DNA from: Methylobacterium tardum
Lineage (GTDB): Bacteria > Pseudomonadota > Alphaproteobacteria > Rhizobiales > Beijerinckiaceae
Length of the DNA: 64,000 nt
Direction: 5' to 3'
NCBI RefSeq assembly: GCF_023546765.1
Contig: NZ_CP097484.1
Span: forward strand, 5,442,501 to 5,506,500
Position 1 is the first letter of the stretch. Every line of letters starts with the position of its first letter. Shown piece after piece: positions 37,087-46,334 of this stretch. The translations under genes were made by a program, and so were the position numbers. Below the pieces are notes generated by a model. That model was not told the origin of the DNA. It worked only from the letters and a program-made list of their open reading frames with translations, and searched no databases.

Positions 37087-37173
37087 TCCGCGCGGTCATC
37101 CGCTTGCGCCGCCCGGCCATCGAGGGCGCGGCCGGCCACGATTACCTTCCTCGTCATCACGAAGGAGGTCGTC

Positions 37174-37521
37174 ATGGCCATGATCGATTGGAACACGTAC
37201 CGCCAGCAAGTCACGGCCGGCGTCGGACACTTCGCCAAGCTCAGCCCCGACACCGTGCGCGGCTACGGCACCCTGAGCACCGCCGGCCAGAAGACCGGCC
37301 AACTCGACGCCAAGACCCGCGAGCTGATCGCGGTCGCGGTGGCGATCTCCCTGCGCTGCGACGGCTGTATCACGGTCCACACCGACGCCGCCCGCAAGCT
37401 CGGCGCCACCGAGGCCGAGCTGGCCGAAGCCCTCGGCGTCGCCACCAGCATCAATGCCGGCGCCGCGGTCGTCTACGCGACGCGCGCCCTCGACGCCTTC
37501 GCGGCCTCCGCCGAGGCCTGA
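37174..37521 (+). CDS. Carboxymuconolactone decarboxylase/AhpD-like protein
   Basis: 115 residues, the usual single-domain length. The AhpD-type redox motif is present as CDGCITVH (Cys-x-x-Cys followed by a nearby His, about residues 69-76). It is preceded by LDAKTRELIAVAVAISL, typical of the family. Such proteins act as disulfide reductases or peroxidase partners, often in peroxide or aldehyde stress. A very strong ribosome site AAGGAGGT precedes the ATG at 37174, indicating high expression. Located between the AraC regulator and the DUF417 gene. Cytoplasmic. Confidence 0.88.
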   Translation: MAMIDWNTYRQQVTAGVGHFAKLSPDTVRGYGTLSTAGQKTGQLDAKTRELIAVAVAISLRCDGCITVHTDAARKLGATEAELAEALGVATSINAGAAVVYATRALDAFAASAEA

Positions 37522-37559
37522 CCCTGCACGCCCGTCCGCTTGAGCAAAGGAACCGTGTC

Positions 37560-38180
37560 ATGAACACGCAGATCCGTCGCGTCCTCGGCCTCGTCTCCGG
37601 GCCGGAATCGAACCGCCTCGGCCTTCAGGCCATGCGGGTCGCCATCGCCATCATCTTCCTCTGGATCGGCGCGCTCAAGTTCGTGCCCTACGAGGCCGAC
37701 AGCATCACGCCGTTCGTCGCCAACAGCCCGGTGATGGCGTTCTTCTACGCCCATCCGGACCAGTATGCGCAGCACCTCACCCATGAGGGCGAGCTGAATC
37801 TCGCCGCGCGTGCACGGCAGGCCGCCAACCACACCTACGCGTTCTCCCGCGGCCTGGGCACGGTGGAGCTGTTGATCGGCCTGCTCGTCCTCGTCGGGCT
37901 GGTGTCGCGGCGGCTCGGCCTCGCCGGGGCGGTGCTGGCCTTCCTCACCCCGGTTGTGACCCTGTCGTTCCTGGTCACCACGCCCGAGGCCTGGGTGGCC
38001 GCCCTGGGCGATGCCGAGCACGGCTTTCCCTACCTGTCGGGAGCCGGCCGCCTCGTCCTGAAGGACGTGACCCTCATGGCCGGCGCGTGGCTGGTCCTCG
38101 CCGACAGCGCCCGCGCCGTCCTTGAGCAGACATCGGCCCGCACCGCCCCGGCGGGGCTCGTGCCGGCCGCGAAGGCGTAA
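37560..38180 (+). CDS. DUF417/RclC-type inner-membrane protein
   Basis: 206 residues with four membrane helices (about 22-42, 95-115, 120-140, 165-185). Signatures of the YkgB/DUF417 family are visible: FLWIGALKFVPYEADSI, PFVANSP and the region GLGTVELLIGLL. In Escherichia coli RclC of this family is controlled by the AraC regulator RclR and protects against reactive chlorine. The arrangement here (AraC, AhpD-like, DUF417) suggests an analogous oxidant-defence unit, by inference. The ATG at 37560 has AAAGGA about 9 nt upstream. Confidence 0.87.
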   Translation: MNTQIRRVLGLVSGPESNRLGLQAMRVAIAIIFLWIGALKFVPYEADSITPFVANSPVMAFFYAHPDQYAQHLTHEGELNLAARARQAANHTYAFSRGLGTVELLIGLLVLVGLVSRRLGLAGAVLAFLTPVVTLSFLVTTPEAWVAALGDAEHGFPYLSGAGRLVLKDVTLMAGAWLVLADSARAVLEQTSARTAPAGLVPAAKA

Positions 38181-38431
38181 TTGATCGCTGGGCGGGGGCT
38201 GCACGGCCGCCCCCGCCACCGAGGTTCGGAGCACCCCCGGTCGGCCATCGCTCGAGGTGATGATCCCTAACCTTCGTATGATTCCGAACCGCTTCCGGCG
38301 CCTGTACGCCCGTTCGAACAGGACGCGATCGCGAAGCACCGCATTCGTGGCGCGCCTTCGAGAGTTTCGTGGCGCCAGGACAAATGGATCCGGCGCGATA
38401 ACCCTTGCCACGTTGTGGAAGAGGTCGAACG

Positions 38432-38878
38432 ATGATCCAGCTCACGATCAACGCGCGCCAATACACGGTAGATGCGGAGCCCGACACGCCGCTGCTGTTC
38501 GTCCTGCGCGACAGCCTCGGGATGACCGGCACCAAGTACGGCTGCGGCATCGGCCAGTGCGGCGCCTGCACGGTGCTCCTCGACGGCGCGGCGACCCGCT
38601 CCTGCCAGATCCCGCTCGAGAGCGTCGGCACCCAGGCGATCACCACGATCGAGGCGATCGAGCAGGATCCGGTCGGCGCCAAGGTCGTGGCCGCCTGGGT
38701 CGGCATCGAGGTGCCGCAATGCGGCTACTGCCAGTCCGGCCAGGTCATGGCCGCCACCAGCCTGCTCAAGCAGACCCCAAAACCCTCGGACGCCGACATC
38801 GCCGGCGCCATGACCAATCTCTGCCGCTGCGGCACCTACAACGCCATCGCCGCCGCCGTGCGGCAGGCCGCCGCCTGA
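38432..38878 (+). CDS. 2Fe-2S subunit of an Ior-type molybdenum hydroxylase
   Basis: 148 residues. The plant-type cluster CGIGQCGACTVL (about residues 40-51) lies in the N-terminal domain. The second cluster is formed by CGYCQSGQVM and CRCGTY in the C-terminal helical domain (about 100-140). This is the small electron-transfer subunit of isoquinoline 1-oxidoreductase-like enzymes. No signal peptide, so it would have to be exported with the Tat-tagged large subunit encoded 10 bp downstream. The start at 38432 puts the first beta strand at the N-terminus. Confidence 0.88.
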   Translation: MIQLTINARQYTVDAEPDTPLLFVLRDSLGMTGTKYGCGIGQCGACTVLLDGAATRSCQIPLESVGTQAITTIEAIEQDPVGAKVVAAWVGIEVPQCGYCQSGQVMAATSLLKQTPKPSDADIAGAMTNLCRCGTYNAIAAAVRQAAA

Positions 38879-38888
38879 GGAGGGCCCC

Positions 38889-41135
38889 ATGACCGACCTC
38901 ACGCCCCTCCGCCGCGCCGACCGTCGCGAGCCGGTCCGCAACCTCTCCCGCCGCGGCTTCCTCGGCGCCGCCTCCGGCGCGCTCTTCCTCGGAATCGGCC
39001 TGCGGCTCGAGCCGGCCGCCGCGCAGACCCGCGCGGAAGGCCCGGCGGCCGTTGCGCCGAAGCCCGGCACCCGGGTCGCCGCCTTCCTGGAGATCCGCCC
39101 CGACAGTTCGGTGCGCCTGCTCAGCCCGTTCGTGGAGGGCGGACAGGGCATCAACACCGGGCTCGCTCAGACCATCGGCGAGGAACTCGACCTCGACCCG
39201 GCCCGCTTCACGGTCGAATGCGCCCCGCCCGGGCCGGACTACGCCGTCGTCAACGGCCTGCGCATGACCGGCGGCTCGTTCTCGACCCGCTCCAGCTTCG
39301 AGGCGATGCGCCGGCTCGGCGCCACCGCCCGCGAGATGCTGCTGCGCGCCGCCGCCGCCAAGCTCGCCGTGCCGCAGGACGGCCTGACCACCGGGGATGG
39401 CCGCGTGGTCCACGCCGCCTCCGGCCGGAGCCTCGGCTACGGCGAGCTCGCCGACGCCGCCCTCGCCCTGCAGCCGCGCGACGACGTCCCGCTGAAGGAC
39501 CCGAAGGCCTTCCGCTGGATCGGCAAGCCGGTGGCGCGCCTCGACATGCGCGACAAGTCCACCGGCCGGGCCGTCTACAGCATCGACATCCGCCAGCCCG
39601 GCATGCTGCACGCCGCCGTCCAGCACGCGCCGCATCTCGGCACCGAGCCGGAGGCGATCGCCAACGAGGCGGAGGTCCGGGCGATGCCGGGCGTCCAGGC
39701 CGTCCAGCGTCTGCCGGGCGCGGTGGCGGTGGTGGCCGACACGTGGTGGCGGGCGCGCAAGGGCGCGGAGGCGCTGCAGGTCACGTGGTCCAAGCCGGCC
39801 CCCGACGGCATCGCCACCGTGTCGGCCGGCTTCTCCTCGGCCGCGATGCTGGCGGCCCTGAAGGGCTCGACCGAGCCCGGCATCCCGGCCGAGCAGGCGG
39901 GCGACCCGGACGCTGCCTTCAAGGGCGCCGCCAAGGTCGTCGCGGCGGAATACGAAGCCCCCTACCTCGCCCACGCGCAGCTGGAGCCGCCCTCGGCGGT
40001 GGCGCGCTTCGCCGCCGACGGCAGCCTCGACCTGTGGCTGCCCAACCAGATGCCCGAGCTGTTCCAGCAGATCGCCGCCAAGACCGCCGGGCTGCAGCCC
40101 GATCAGGTCCGGATCCACTCACCGATGCTCGGCGGCTTCTTCGGGCGCCATTTCTACTACGGGCCGGCGAACCCGTTCCCGCAGGCGATCCTGCTCGCCA
40201 AGGCCCTGGGCAAGCCGGTGCGGGTGCTGTGGTCGCGCGAGGAGGAGTTCGGCATGGACGCGCTGCGGCCCCTGAGCTTCGCACGCTTCCGCGCCGCGCT
40301 TGGGCCCGACGGGATGCCGGTGGCGCTCGAGACGACGGCCGTGGGCGAGGGCCCGATCGGGCGCTGGTTCGGCGCGCTGTTCAAGTCGCCGGTCGATTCC
40401 TCGGTGGTGGAGGGCCTCGACCAGAAGCCCTACGCGATCCCGAACCGGAAGCTCAGCTACGTGAAGGTGCCCCACCCGGTGACCATCGCGTTCTGGCGCT
40501 CGGTCGGCCACTCGATGAACGACTACTTCTACGAGAGCTTCCTCGACGAGATCGCCCAGGCCGGCGGCCAGGACCCGTTCGCCCTGCGGATGGCGCTCCT
40601 GAAGGACAGCCCCCGCCATCGGACGCTGCTGCAGGCGGTGGCGGATCTGGCCGGCGGCTGGAAGCCGGGGCCGTTCCAGGCACCGGACGGAACGCGCCGG
40701 GCGCGGGGCGTGTCGATGGCCTCGCCGTTCGGCTCCGAGACGGCGACGATCGCCGAGGTCTCGCTCAAGGATGGCGAGGCGCGGGTGCACGACCTGTGGA
40801 TCGCGATCGATCCGGGCCGCGTGGTCAACCCGGCGATCGTGAAGCGTCAAGTGGAGAGCGCGGCGGCTCTGGGCCTGTCGTCGACGCTGCTGGAGCAGGT
40901 CGTCTACGAGGGCGGGCAGCGCCAGGCGCGGAACTTCGACGCCTACCCGATCCTCGATCGGGATCGGATGCCGCGGGTGCATGTGGCGATCGTGGAGAGC
41001 GGCGCGCCGATGGGCGGCATCGGCGAGCCGGGTCTGCCGGGCGTGCCGCCGGCGGTGGTCAACGCGGTGGCTCTGCTCACCGGCCAGCGCCTGCGCAGCC
41101 TGCCGCTGGCCAAGGCGCGCCTCTCTGGAGCGTGA
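38889..41135 (+). CDS. Molybdopterin-binding subunit of Ior/aldehyde-dehydrogenase-like hydroxylase
   Basis: 748 residues, usual for IorB-type subunits. A Tat signal (LSRRGFLGAASGALFLG, about residues 19-45) directs export with cofactor. The xanthine-oxidase-like fold follows, with GGSFSTRSSFEAMRRL, GGFFGRHFY and the catalytic Glu in GGIGEPGLP near residue 714. It oxidises an N-heterocycle or aldehyde, giving electrons to the preceding 2Fe-2S subunit and then probably to a cytochrome c. No cytochrome subunit gene is adjacent. GAGGAGGG is a strong ribosome site before the ATG. Substrate unknown. Confidence 0.88.
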   Translation: MTDLTPLRRADRREPVRNLSRRGFLGAASGALFLGIGLRLEPAAAQTRAEGPAAVAPKPGTRVAAFLEIRPDSSVRLLSPFVEGGQGINTGLAQTIGEELDLDPARFTVECAPPGPDYAVVNGLRMTGGSFSTRSSFEAMRRLGATAREMLLRAAAAKLAVPQDGLTTGDGRVVHAASGRSLGYGELADAALALQPRDDVPLKDPKAFRWIGKPVARLDMRDKSTGRAVYSIDIRQPGMLHAAVQHAPHLGTEPEAIANEAEVRAMPGVQAVQRLPGAVAVVADTWWRARKGAEALQVTWSKPAPDGIATVSAGFSSAAMLAALKGSTEPGIPAEQAGDPDAAFKGAAKVVAAEYEAPYLAHAQLEPPSAVARFAADGSLDLWLPNQMPELFQQIAAKTAGLQPDQVRIHSPMLGGFFGRHFYYGPANPFPQAILLAKALGKPVRVLWSREEEFGMDALRPLSFARFRAALGPDGMPVALETTAVGEGPIGRWFGALFKSPVDSSVVEGLDQKPYAIPNRKLSYVKVPHPVTIAFWRSVGHSMNDYFYESFLDEIAQAGGQDPFALRMALLKDSPRHRTLLQAVADLAGGWKPGPFQAPDGTRRARGVSMASPFGSETATIAEVSLKDGEARVHDLWIAIDPGRVVNPAIVKRQVESAAALGLSSTLLEQVVYEGGQRQARNFDAYPILDRDRMPRVHVAIVESGAPMGGIGEPGLPGVPPAVVNAVALLTGQRLRSLPLAKARLSGA

Positions 41136-41181
41136 TGCAAAAGCTGCGCGGGGCGCGGCGACGGGACTTGGAGGATACGCG

Positions 41182-42189
41182 ATGACGACGGCAGCCGCGC
41201 AGACGCCCCGATGGGCGCTGTTCAGGACCGGCCCCCGCTTCGAGTACCTGCCGGTCGCCCTGTTCGGATCGGTGATGGGGCTGACCGGCCTGAGCGTCGC
41301 GTGGCGGCTTGCGGCCCTGCGCTACCCTCTGCCGGGCCTCGTGGCGGACCTGATCGGGTGGGGGGCGCTCGCCAGCTTCCTCGCCCTGGCCGTGGCCTAC
41401 GGGATGAAGGCGGTCACGGCGTGGTCGACCGTCGTCGCGGAGTTCCGGCACCCGATCGCCGGCAACCTGTTCGGGACCGTGCTGATCAGCCTGCTGCTGC
41501 TGCCGCTGGTCTTGGTCCGCGTCAGCCCGCTCCTGGCCCAGGGCGTCTGGATCCTGGCCGCCGCCGGCATGCTGGTCTTCGCGGTGGTGATCGTCAGCCG
41601 CTGGATGAGCAGTCGCCAGCAGCTCGCGCACGCGACGCCCGCCTGGATCGTGCCGGTGGTCGGGCTCCTCGACGTGCCGCTCGCCGCCCCGGTCCTCGGC
41701 CTGCCGCACACGCAGACCGTGACCCTGCTGGCGCTGAGCGTCGGCCTGTTCTTCGCCGTGCCGCTCTTCACCCTCGTCTTCGCGCGCCTAGTCTTCGAGG
41801 AGCCGCTCGCGCCGGCGATGCGGCCGACGCTGATGATCCTGGTCGCGCCCTTCGTGGTGGGCTTCTCGAGCTACGCCGCGACGCTCGGGCGGATCGACGC
41901 CTTCGCCGAGGGGCTGTTCCTGATCGGCCTGTTCGTCTTCGTGATCCTCGTCGGCCTGCTCCGGGACCTGCCGCGATGCTGCCCGTTCCGGGTGTCGTGG
42001 TGGGCCGTGAGCTTCCCGGCGGCCGCGACCGCCGTGGCCGCCCTGCGCTACGCCGAGCACGCGCAGAGCGGCCTCGCCGACGGCCTGGCGCTGCTCCTCC
42101 TCGCCTTCGCGACGGGGCTGATCGGGGCGCTCGCCCTGCGGACCCTGACCGGCATCGCGCGCGGCGAGCTGCGCGCCCTCAGCGGCTGA
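41182..42189 (+). CDS. SLAC1/TehA-type (TDT family) membrane protein
   Basis: 335 residues, about ten membrane helices, as in the tellurite-resistance/dicarboxylate transporter (TehA, SLAC1) family. The start RFEYLPVALFGSVMGLTGLSVAW and the middle FRHPIAGNLFGT are typical. Members are anion channels or efflux proteins. GGAGGA lies 7 nt before the ATG. It follows the molybdenum hydroxylase by 46 bp and may be cotranscribed with it, perhaps moving an anionic product; this is speculative. Confidence 0.85.
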   Translation: MTTAAAQTPRWALFRTGPRFEYLPVALFGSVMGLTGLSVAWRLAALRYPLPGLVADLIGWGALASFLALAVAYGMKAVTAWSTVVAEFRHPIAGNLFGTVLISLLLLPLVLVRVSPLLAQGVWILAAAGMLVFAVVIVSRWMSSRQQLAHATPAWIVPVVGLLDVPLAAPVLGLPHTQTVTLLALSVGLFFAVPLFTLVFARLVFEEPLAPAMRPTLMILVAPFVVGFSSYAATLGRIDAFAEGLFLIGLFVFVILVGLLRDLPRCCPFRVSWWAVSFPAAATAVAALRYAEHAQSGLADGLALLLLAFATGLIGALALRTLTGIARGELRALSG

Positions 42190-42305
42190 GACGCCGTCGC
42201 ACCGGATCGCGCGGAGCCGCACGCCATCGCGGCCCGCGCGACCGGCACCCACCACCATAGAATGTGCGAAATGTCACTTGTTTGATGAAAGCCATGTTCG
42301 GTAAC

Positions 42306-42318
42306 TTGCATCATGCAA
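42306..42318. promoter_or_regulatory. Palindrome over the HxlR start codon
   Basis: TTGCATCATGCAA is a perfect 6-1-6 palindrome that includes the ATG at 42313. It ends an AT-rich stretch (42260-42318) otherwise unusual here, which should hold the promoter. Position and symmetry suggest an autoregulatory operator for the dimeric HxlR regulator. Confidence 0.4.
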
Positions 42319-42798
42319 CGGACCTCCTTCGATCAGATGCAGTGCCCGGTCGCCCGCTCCCTGGATCGGGTCGGCGAGTGGTGGAGCATCCTCATCCTCC
42401 GCGACGCCTTCTACGGGCTGACGCGCTTCGACCAGTTCGCGCAGAGCCTCGGCATCGCGCCCAACATGCTGACGCGCCGCCTGAAGGCGTTGTGCGAGGC
42501 CGGGCTGATGGAGCGGCGGCTCTACCAGGAGCGGCCGGCGCGCTACGAGTACGTGCTCACCGACAAGGGCCGGGACTTCCGGCCCGTGCTGTGGACCCTG
42601 TTCGCCTGGGGCAACCGCCACCTCGCCCCGGAGGGCGAGAGCGTGAGCCTCATCGACCCTGAGACCGGATTGGCGGTCGATCCCGTCGTGGTCGACCGGC
42701 GCACCGGCCGGCCGCTCTCCGACGGCGTCCGGGTCGTCGCCGGGCCCGCGGCGAGCCCGCGGCTGCGGCGGCGCTTCGAGCGCCAGACCGCGCTCTGA
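42313..42798 (+). CDS. HxlR-family transcriptional regulator
   Basis: 161 residues. The winged-helix HxlR domain (about 8-100) shows CPVARSLDRVGEWWSILILRDAF with the sensor-type Cys11, followed by the recognition helix GIAPNMLTRRLKALCEAGL and wing. A C-terminal tail of about 50 residues is extra. HxlR proteins sense aldehydes, quinones or oxidants through the N-terminal Cys. It is first in a plus-strand set with an EmrAB-type efflux pump 60 bp downstream, so it probably controls that pump. Confidence 0.9.
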   Translation: MQRTSFDQMQCPVARSLDRVGEWWSILILRDAFYGLTRFDQFAQSLGIAPNMLTRRLKALCEAGLMERRLYQERPARYEYVLTDKGRDFRPVLWTLFAWGNRHLAPEGESVSLIDPETGLAVDPVVVDRRTGRPLSDGVRVVAGPAASPRLRRRFERQTAL

Positions 42799-42858
42799 CC
42801 GGCAGGCGCACAGGACCAAGAGCACGGGCCAGGACCACCGGATCGGGAGCACGGGACC

Positions 42859-44019
42859 ATGAGCGGCGCGGCGGCGATGGACGGGTTCGTGGAGGCGGTT
42901 CCGGCCGAGGCGGCGGCCGGTCGGCGGCGATCCCGCAAGCGTGCGGCCGTCGCTGGCCTCGCGATCCTCGCCCTGGCGGCGGGGTCGGCCTACGGCCGCG
43001 CCTGGTGGGAGACCGGCCGCTTCCTGGAGAGCACCGACGACGCCTATGTCGGCGGGGACGTCACCGTTCTCGCGCCGCGCGTGTCGGGCTTCGTGACGGA
43101 GATGCTGGTCACCGACAACCAGCAGGTCCAGGCCGGCGACCTCCTGCTGCGGATCGACGACCGCGATTACCGGGCGGCCCTGGCCAGGACCGAGGCGGCG
43201 GTGGCCGGCCAGGAGGCCACGCTCCTCAACCTCGACGCCACCCGGCACCTGCAGGAGGCCGTGATCGCACAGGGCGGCGCCGACCTCGCGGCCGCGGAGG
43301 CCGAAGCCGCCCGCACCCGCTTCGACTACACCCGCTACCGGCAGCTCTCGGCCAGCCAGTACGCGTCCGAGCAGCGCTTCCAGCAGGCCGACGCGGACGA
43401 CAAGAAGGCCCGTGCGGCGGTCGAGAAGGCGCGCGCCACCCTCGACGCGGCGCAGCGGCGGATCGCCGTCATCGAGACGCAGAAGCGGCAGGCCGAAGCC
43501 GCCCGCGCCCAGGCGGTGGCCGAGCGCGACACGGCGCGGCTCAACCTCGGCTACACAGAGATCCGGGCGCCGATCGCCGGGGTGGTCGGCAACCGCAGCG
43601 CCCGCACCGGCTCCTACGCGACGCCGGGCGCCGGCCTGATCGCCCTGGTGCCCGCGCAGGGTCTCTGGGTCGACGCGAACTTCAAGGAGAGCCAGCTCGC
43701 CGAGATGCGGCCCGGCCAGCTCGCGACCGTCGTGGCCGACGTGCGTCCGGGCGAGACCTTCACGGGCCACGTCGAGAGCCTGGCGCCGGCGACCGGCGCG
43801 CAGTTCAGTGTGCTGCCGCCCGAGAACGCCACCGGCAACTTCACCAAGATCGTCCAGCGCGTGCCGGTGCGGATCCGCCTCGACGGCGAGGCCGGACGGC
43901 TCGGCCGCCTGCGGCCCGGCCTGTCGGTGACCGCCTCGGTCGACCGCCGCGGCGGCGCGCCCGAGCCCGACGCGCCGGCCCAAAGCGCGGGCGTCGTCGT
44001 CGGTCAGCTCACCCGATGA
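42859..44019 (+). CDS. emrA: EmrA/HlyD-type membrane fusion protein
   Basis: 386 residues: one N-terminal membrane helix (about 28-48), then a biotinyl/lipoyl-like half motif (TDDAYVGGDVTVLAPRVSGFV), a long coiled-coil hairpin (about 100-220), the second lipoyl half (ITEI RAPIAGVVG region near 230) and a beta-barrel domain. It forms the periplasmic adaptor linking the inner-membrane pump to an outer-membrane channel. The stop overlaps the start of the pump gene by 4 nt (ATGA). No outer-membrane factor is encoded here. Confidence 0.88.
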   Translation: MSGAAAMDGFVEAVPAEAAAGRRRSRKRAAVAGLAILALAAGSAYGRAWWETGRFLESTDDAYVGGDVTVLAPRVSGFVTEMLVTDNQQVQAGDLLLRIDDRDYRAALARTEAAVAGQEATLLNLDATRHLQEAVIAQGGADLAAAEAEAARTRFDYTRYRQLSASQYASEQRFQQADADDKKARAAVEKARATLDAAQRRIAVIETQKRQAEAARAQAVAERDTARLNLGYTEIRAPIAGVVGNRSARTGSYATPGAGLIALVPAQGLWVDANFKESQLAEMRPGQLATVVADVRPGETFTGHVESLAPATGAQFSVLPPENATGNFTKIVQRVPVRIRLDGEAGRLGRLRPGLSVTASVDRRGGAPEPDAPAQSAGVVVGQLTR

Positions 44020-45623
44020 CGGCCGCGGCCGTCACCGGCGGCGCCACGGCCCCGCCCCGGGCGGCACCCGCCCCGCTGAGCGAGGGCCAGAAGGTCTTCG
44101 CCTTCGCGGTGATGTGCATCGGCTTCTTCATCGCGCTCCTCGACATCCAGATCGTCTCGGCCTCGCTGAAGGATATCGGCGGCGGCCTGGCGGCGAGCCC
44201 GGACGAGGTCGCCTGGGTCCAGACCAGCTACCTCATCGCCGAGATCATCGTGATCCCGCTCTCGGGCTTCCTCGCCCGGGTGATGTCGACGCGCTGGCTG
44301 TTCTGCGTCTCGGCGGCGGGGTTCACCGCGACCTCGCTGCTCTGCGGCTGGGCCTGGGACATCGAGAGCATGATCGTCTTCCGGGCGCTCCAGGGCTTCC
44401 TGGGCGGCTCGATGGTCCCGACCGTCTTCACCACCGCCTTCGCGTTCTTCCCCGGCAAGAAGATCCTGGTGGCCGCCGCGACCATCGGGGCGCTGTCGTC
44501 GCTGGCGCCGACCCTGGGGCCGACGGTGGGCGGCTGGATCACCGACAATTACTCCTGGCACTGGCTGTTCTTCGTCAATCTGGTGCCCGGGATCTTCGTC
44601 GCCGTCGTGGTGCCGTTGCTGGTGCGGGTCGGCGAGCCCGAGCCGGCGCTCCTCAAGTCCACCGACTGGCTGGGCATCGCCCTGATGGCCGTGTTCCTCG
44701 GCTGCCTCGAATACACGCTCGAGGAGGGGCCGCGCTGGAACTGGACCGAGGACGCCACCATCCGGACCACCGCCTGGCTGTCCGGGCTCGCAGGCGTCGG
44801 CTTCCTCTGGCGCAGCCTCACCTATGCCCACCCGATCGTCGACCTGACGGCGCTCCGAAGCCGCAACTTCGCGCTGGGCTGCCTGTTCTCGTTCGTCACC
44901 GGCATCGGGATCTTCGCCACGATCTACCTGACGCCGCAGTTCCTGGGTCAGGTGCGTGGCTTCTCGGCCCTGCAGATGGGGCTCGCCATCTTCTCCACCG
45001 GCGTGTTCCAGGTGATGGCGATCCCGGTCTACGCCGTCCTGGCCCGGCGGATCGACCTGCGCTGGCTGATGATGTTCGGGCTCGGCCTGTTCGGGTTGAG
45101 CATGTGGTCGTTCACGCCGATCACGCACGAGTGGGGCTGGCGCGAGCTGCTGTGGCCGCAGGCGATGCGCGGCTTCGCGCAGCAATTCGCCGTGGCGCCG
45201 ACCGTGACGCTGACGCTCGGCGGCCTCGCGCCGGCCAAGCTGAAGCTCGCCTCCGGGCTGTTCAACCTGATGCGCAACCTGGGCGGCGCCATCGGCATCG
45301 CGGCCTGCGCGACGATCCTCAACGACCGCACCAACCTGCACTTCCTGCGGCTGGCCGAGCACCTGAACCCGACGAACCCGGCGATGCTCGGTCTCCTGCG
45401 CGGTATGGAGGTGCGCATGGCGGGCAGCTTCGCGGGCGATCCCGCGCACGGCCACGTCGCCGCCCTGCGGCAGCTCCGGTCGCTCACGCTGCGCGAGGCG
45501 CAGACCATGACCTACGCCGACGCCTTCACGGCCATCGCGCTCTGCTTCGCCCTGGCCACCGCGCTGGTGCCGCTGATGCGCAAGGTCGCCCCGCCGAAGG
45601 GGCCTTCCGCCGACGCGCACTGA
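44016..45623 (+). CDS. emrB: EmrB-type MFS multidrug efflux pump (DHA2, 14 helices)
   Basis: 535 residues with 14 predicted membrane helices. Signatures of the DHA2 subfamily are present: LDIQIVSASLKDIGGGLAAS in helix 1, RALQGFLGGSMVPTVFT, and the antiporter motif region LGPTVGGWITDNYSWHWLFFVN. It exports drugs or toxic organics using the proton gradient, together with the adaptor encoded upstream (4-nt overlap). Controlled presumably by the HxlR regulator at the head of the operon. Confidence 0.9.
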   Translation: MTAAAVTGGATAPPRAAPAPLSEGQKVFAFAVMCIGFFIALLDIQIVSASLKDIGGGLAASPDEVAWVQTSYLIAEIIVIPLSGFLARVMSTRWLFCVSAAGFTATSLLCGWAWDIESMIVFRALQGFLGGSMVPTVFTTAFAFFPGKKILVAAATIGALSSLAPTLGPTVGGWITDNYSWHWLFFVNLVPGIFVAVVVPLLVRVGEPEPALLKSTDWLGIALMAVFLGCLEYTLEEGPRWNWTEDATIRTTAWLSGLAGVGFLWRSLTYAHPIVDLTALRSRNFALGCLFSFVTGIGIFATIYLTPQFLGQVRGFSALQMGLAIFSTGVFQVMAIPVYAVLARRIDLRWLMMFGLGLFGLSMWSFTPITHEWGWRELLWPQAMRGFAQQFAVAPTVTLTLGGLAPAKLKLASGLFNLMRNLGGAIGIAACATILNDRTNLHFLRLAEHLNPTNPAMLGLLRGMEVRMAGSFAGDPAHGHVAALRQLRSLTLREAQTMTYADAFTAIALCFALATALVPLMRKVAPPKGPSADAH

Positions 45624-45673
45624 CCCGGGGGGACCGAGGCAGGGCCGAACCCGCCAGACACGGAGACAGCGCC

Positions 45674-46159
45674 ATGGCCATGACCGCATCGGCCACGCCC
45701 ATCACGATCGAGCACGTGACGATCCCTTCGACGAAACCCTTCGACGCCGTGCGCCAGGCCCTGGAGGATGCGGTCCCGCCCCTCGACCACGGCTACGCGG
45801 TCCTCGTCCAGGCGGGCCGGGCCGAGGAGGCGCGCAGCCAGCTCGCGCGCGCGGCCCCGCTCTCGATCTTCGGCCAGCGCGATCACGGCGCCCTGCTGCG
45901 GATCGCCGGCCTGGAGCGCAAGGCCATTCAGTACGACATCGGCAACCCGCTGACCGCCTCCCGCATGACGTGCCACGTGCTCTCGGCGGCCCTGTACGCG
46001 CCGATCCGGGTGCTGCTGCGGGAGGGCGCCGACGGCGTCGCGTTCGAGTACGACCGGCCGGCGACCGCCTTCGGCCAGTTCCACGATGAGGCCGTCGATG
46101 CGGTGGCGCGCGATCTGGACGCGCAGCTGCGGGCGACGCTGATCGCGGCGGCCGCGTGA
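45674..46159 (+). CDS. DUF302-family protein
   Basis: 161 residues, cytoplasmic. The central part (about 18-140) matches DUF302-type folds: VTIPSTKPFDAVRQALEDAV, YDIGNPLTASRM and LREGADGVAFEYDRP. Proteins of this family often sit next to HxlR or efflux and redox-stress genes; the biochemical role is not established. The gap from emrB is 50 bp, so it is probably the last gene of the hxlR-emrAB unit. Confidence 0.82.
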   Translation: MAMTASATPITIEHVTIPSTKPFDAVRQALEDAVPPLDHGYAVLVQAGRAEEARSQLARAAPLSIFGQRDHGALLRIAGLERKAIQYDIGNPLTASRMTCHVLSAALYAPIRVLLREGADGVAFEYDRPATAFGQFHDEAVDAVARDLDAQLRATLIAAAA

Positions 46160-46334
46160 CCGGCCCTCCGGGAGCCCCGCCCCGCCCGGTCGCGCATCGC
46201 CTTCGGCGTCTCGGGAGCGTGCGATCGCGGATCAGCACGCGGCTGCACGCGGAAGCCGCCGGATGAACGGGGCGGAGACTTGGCGGCAAAGCTGCATGGC
46301 CTTACCCGTCCCGTGACCGGAATGGAGCTTCCCG

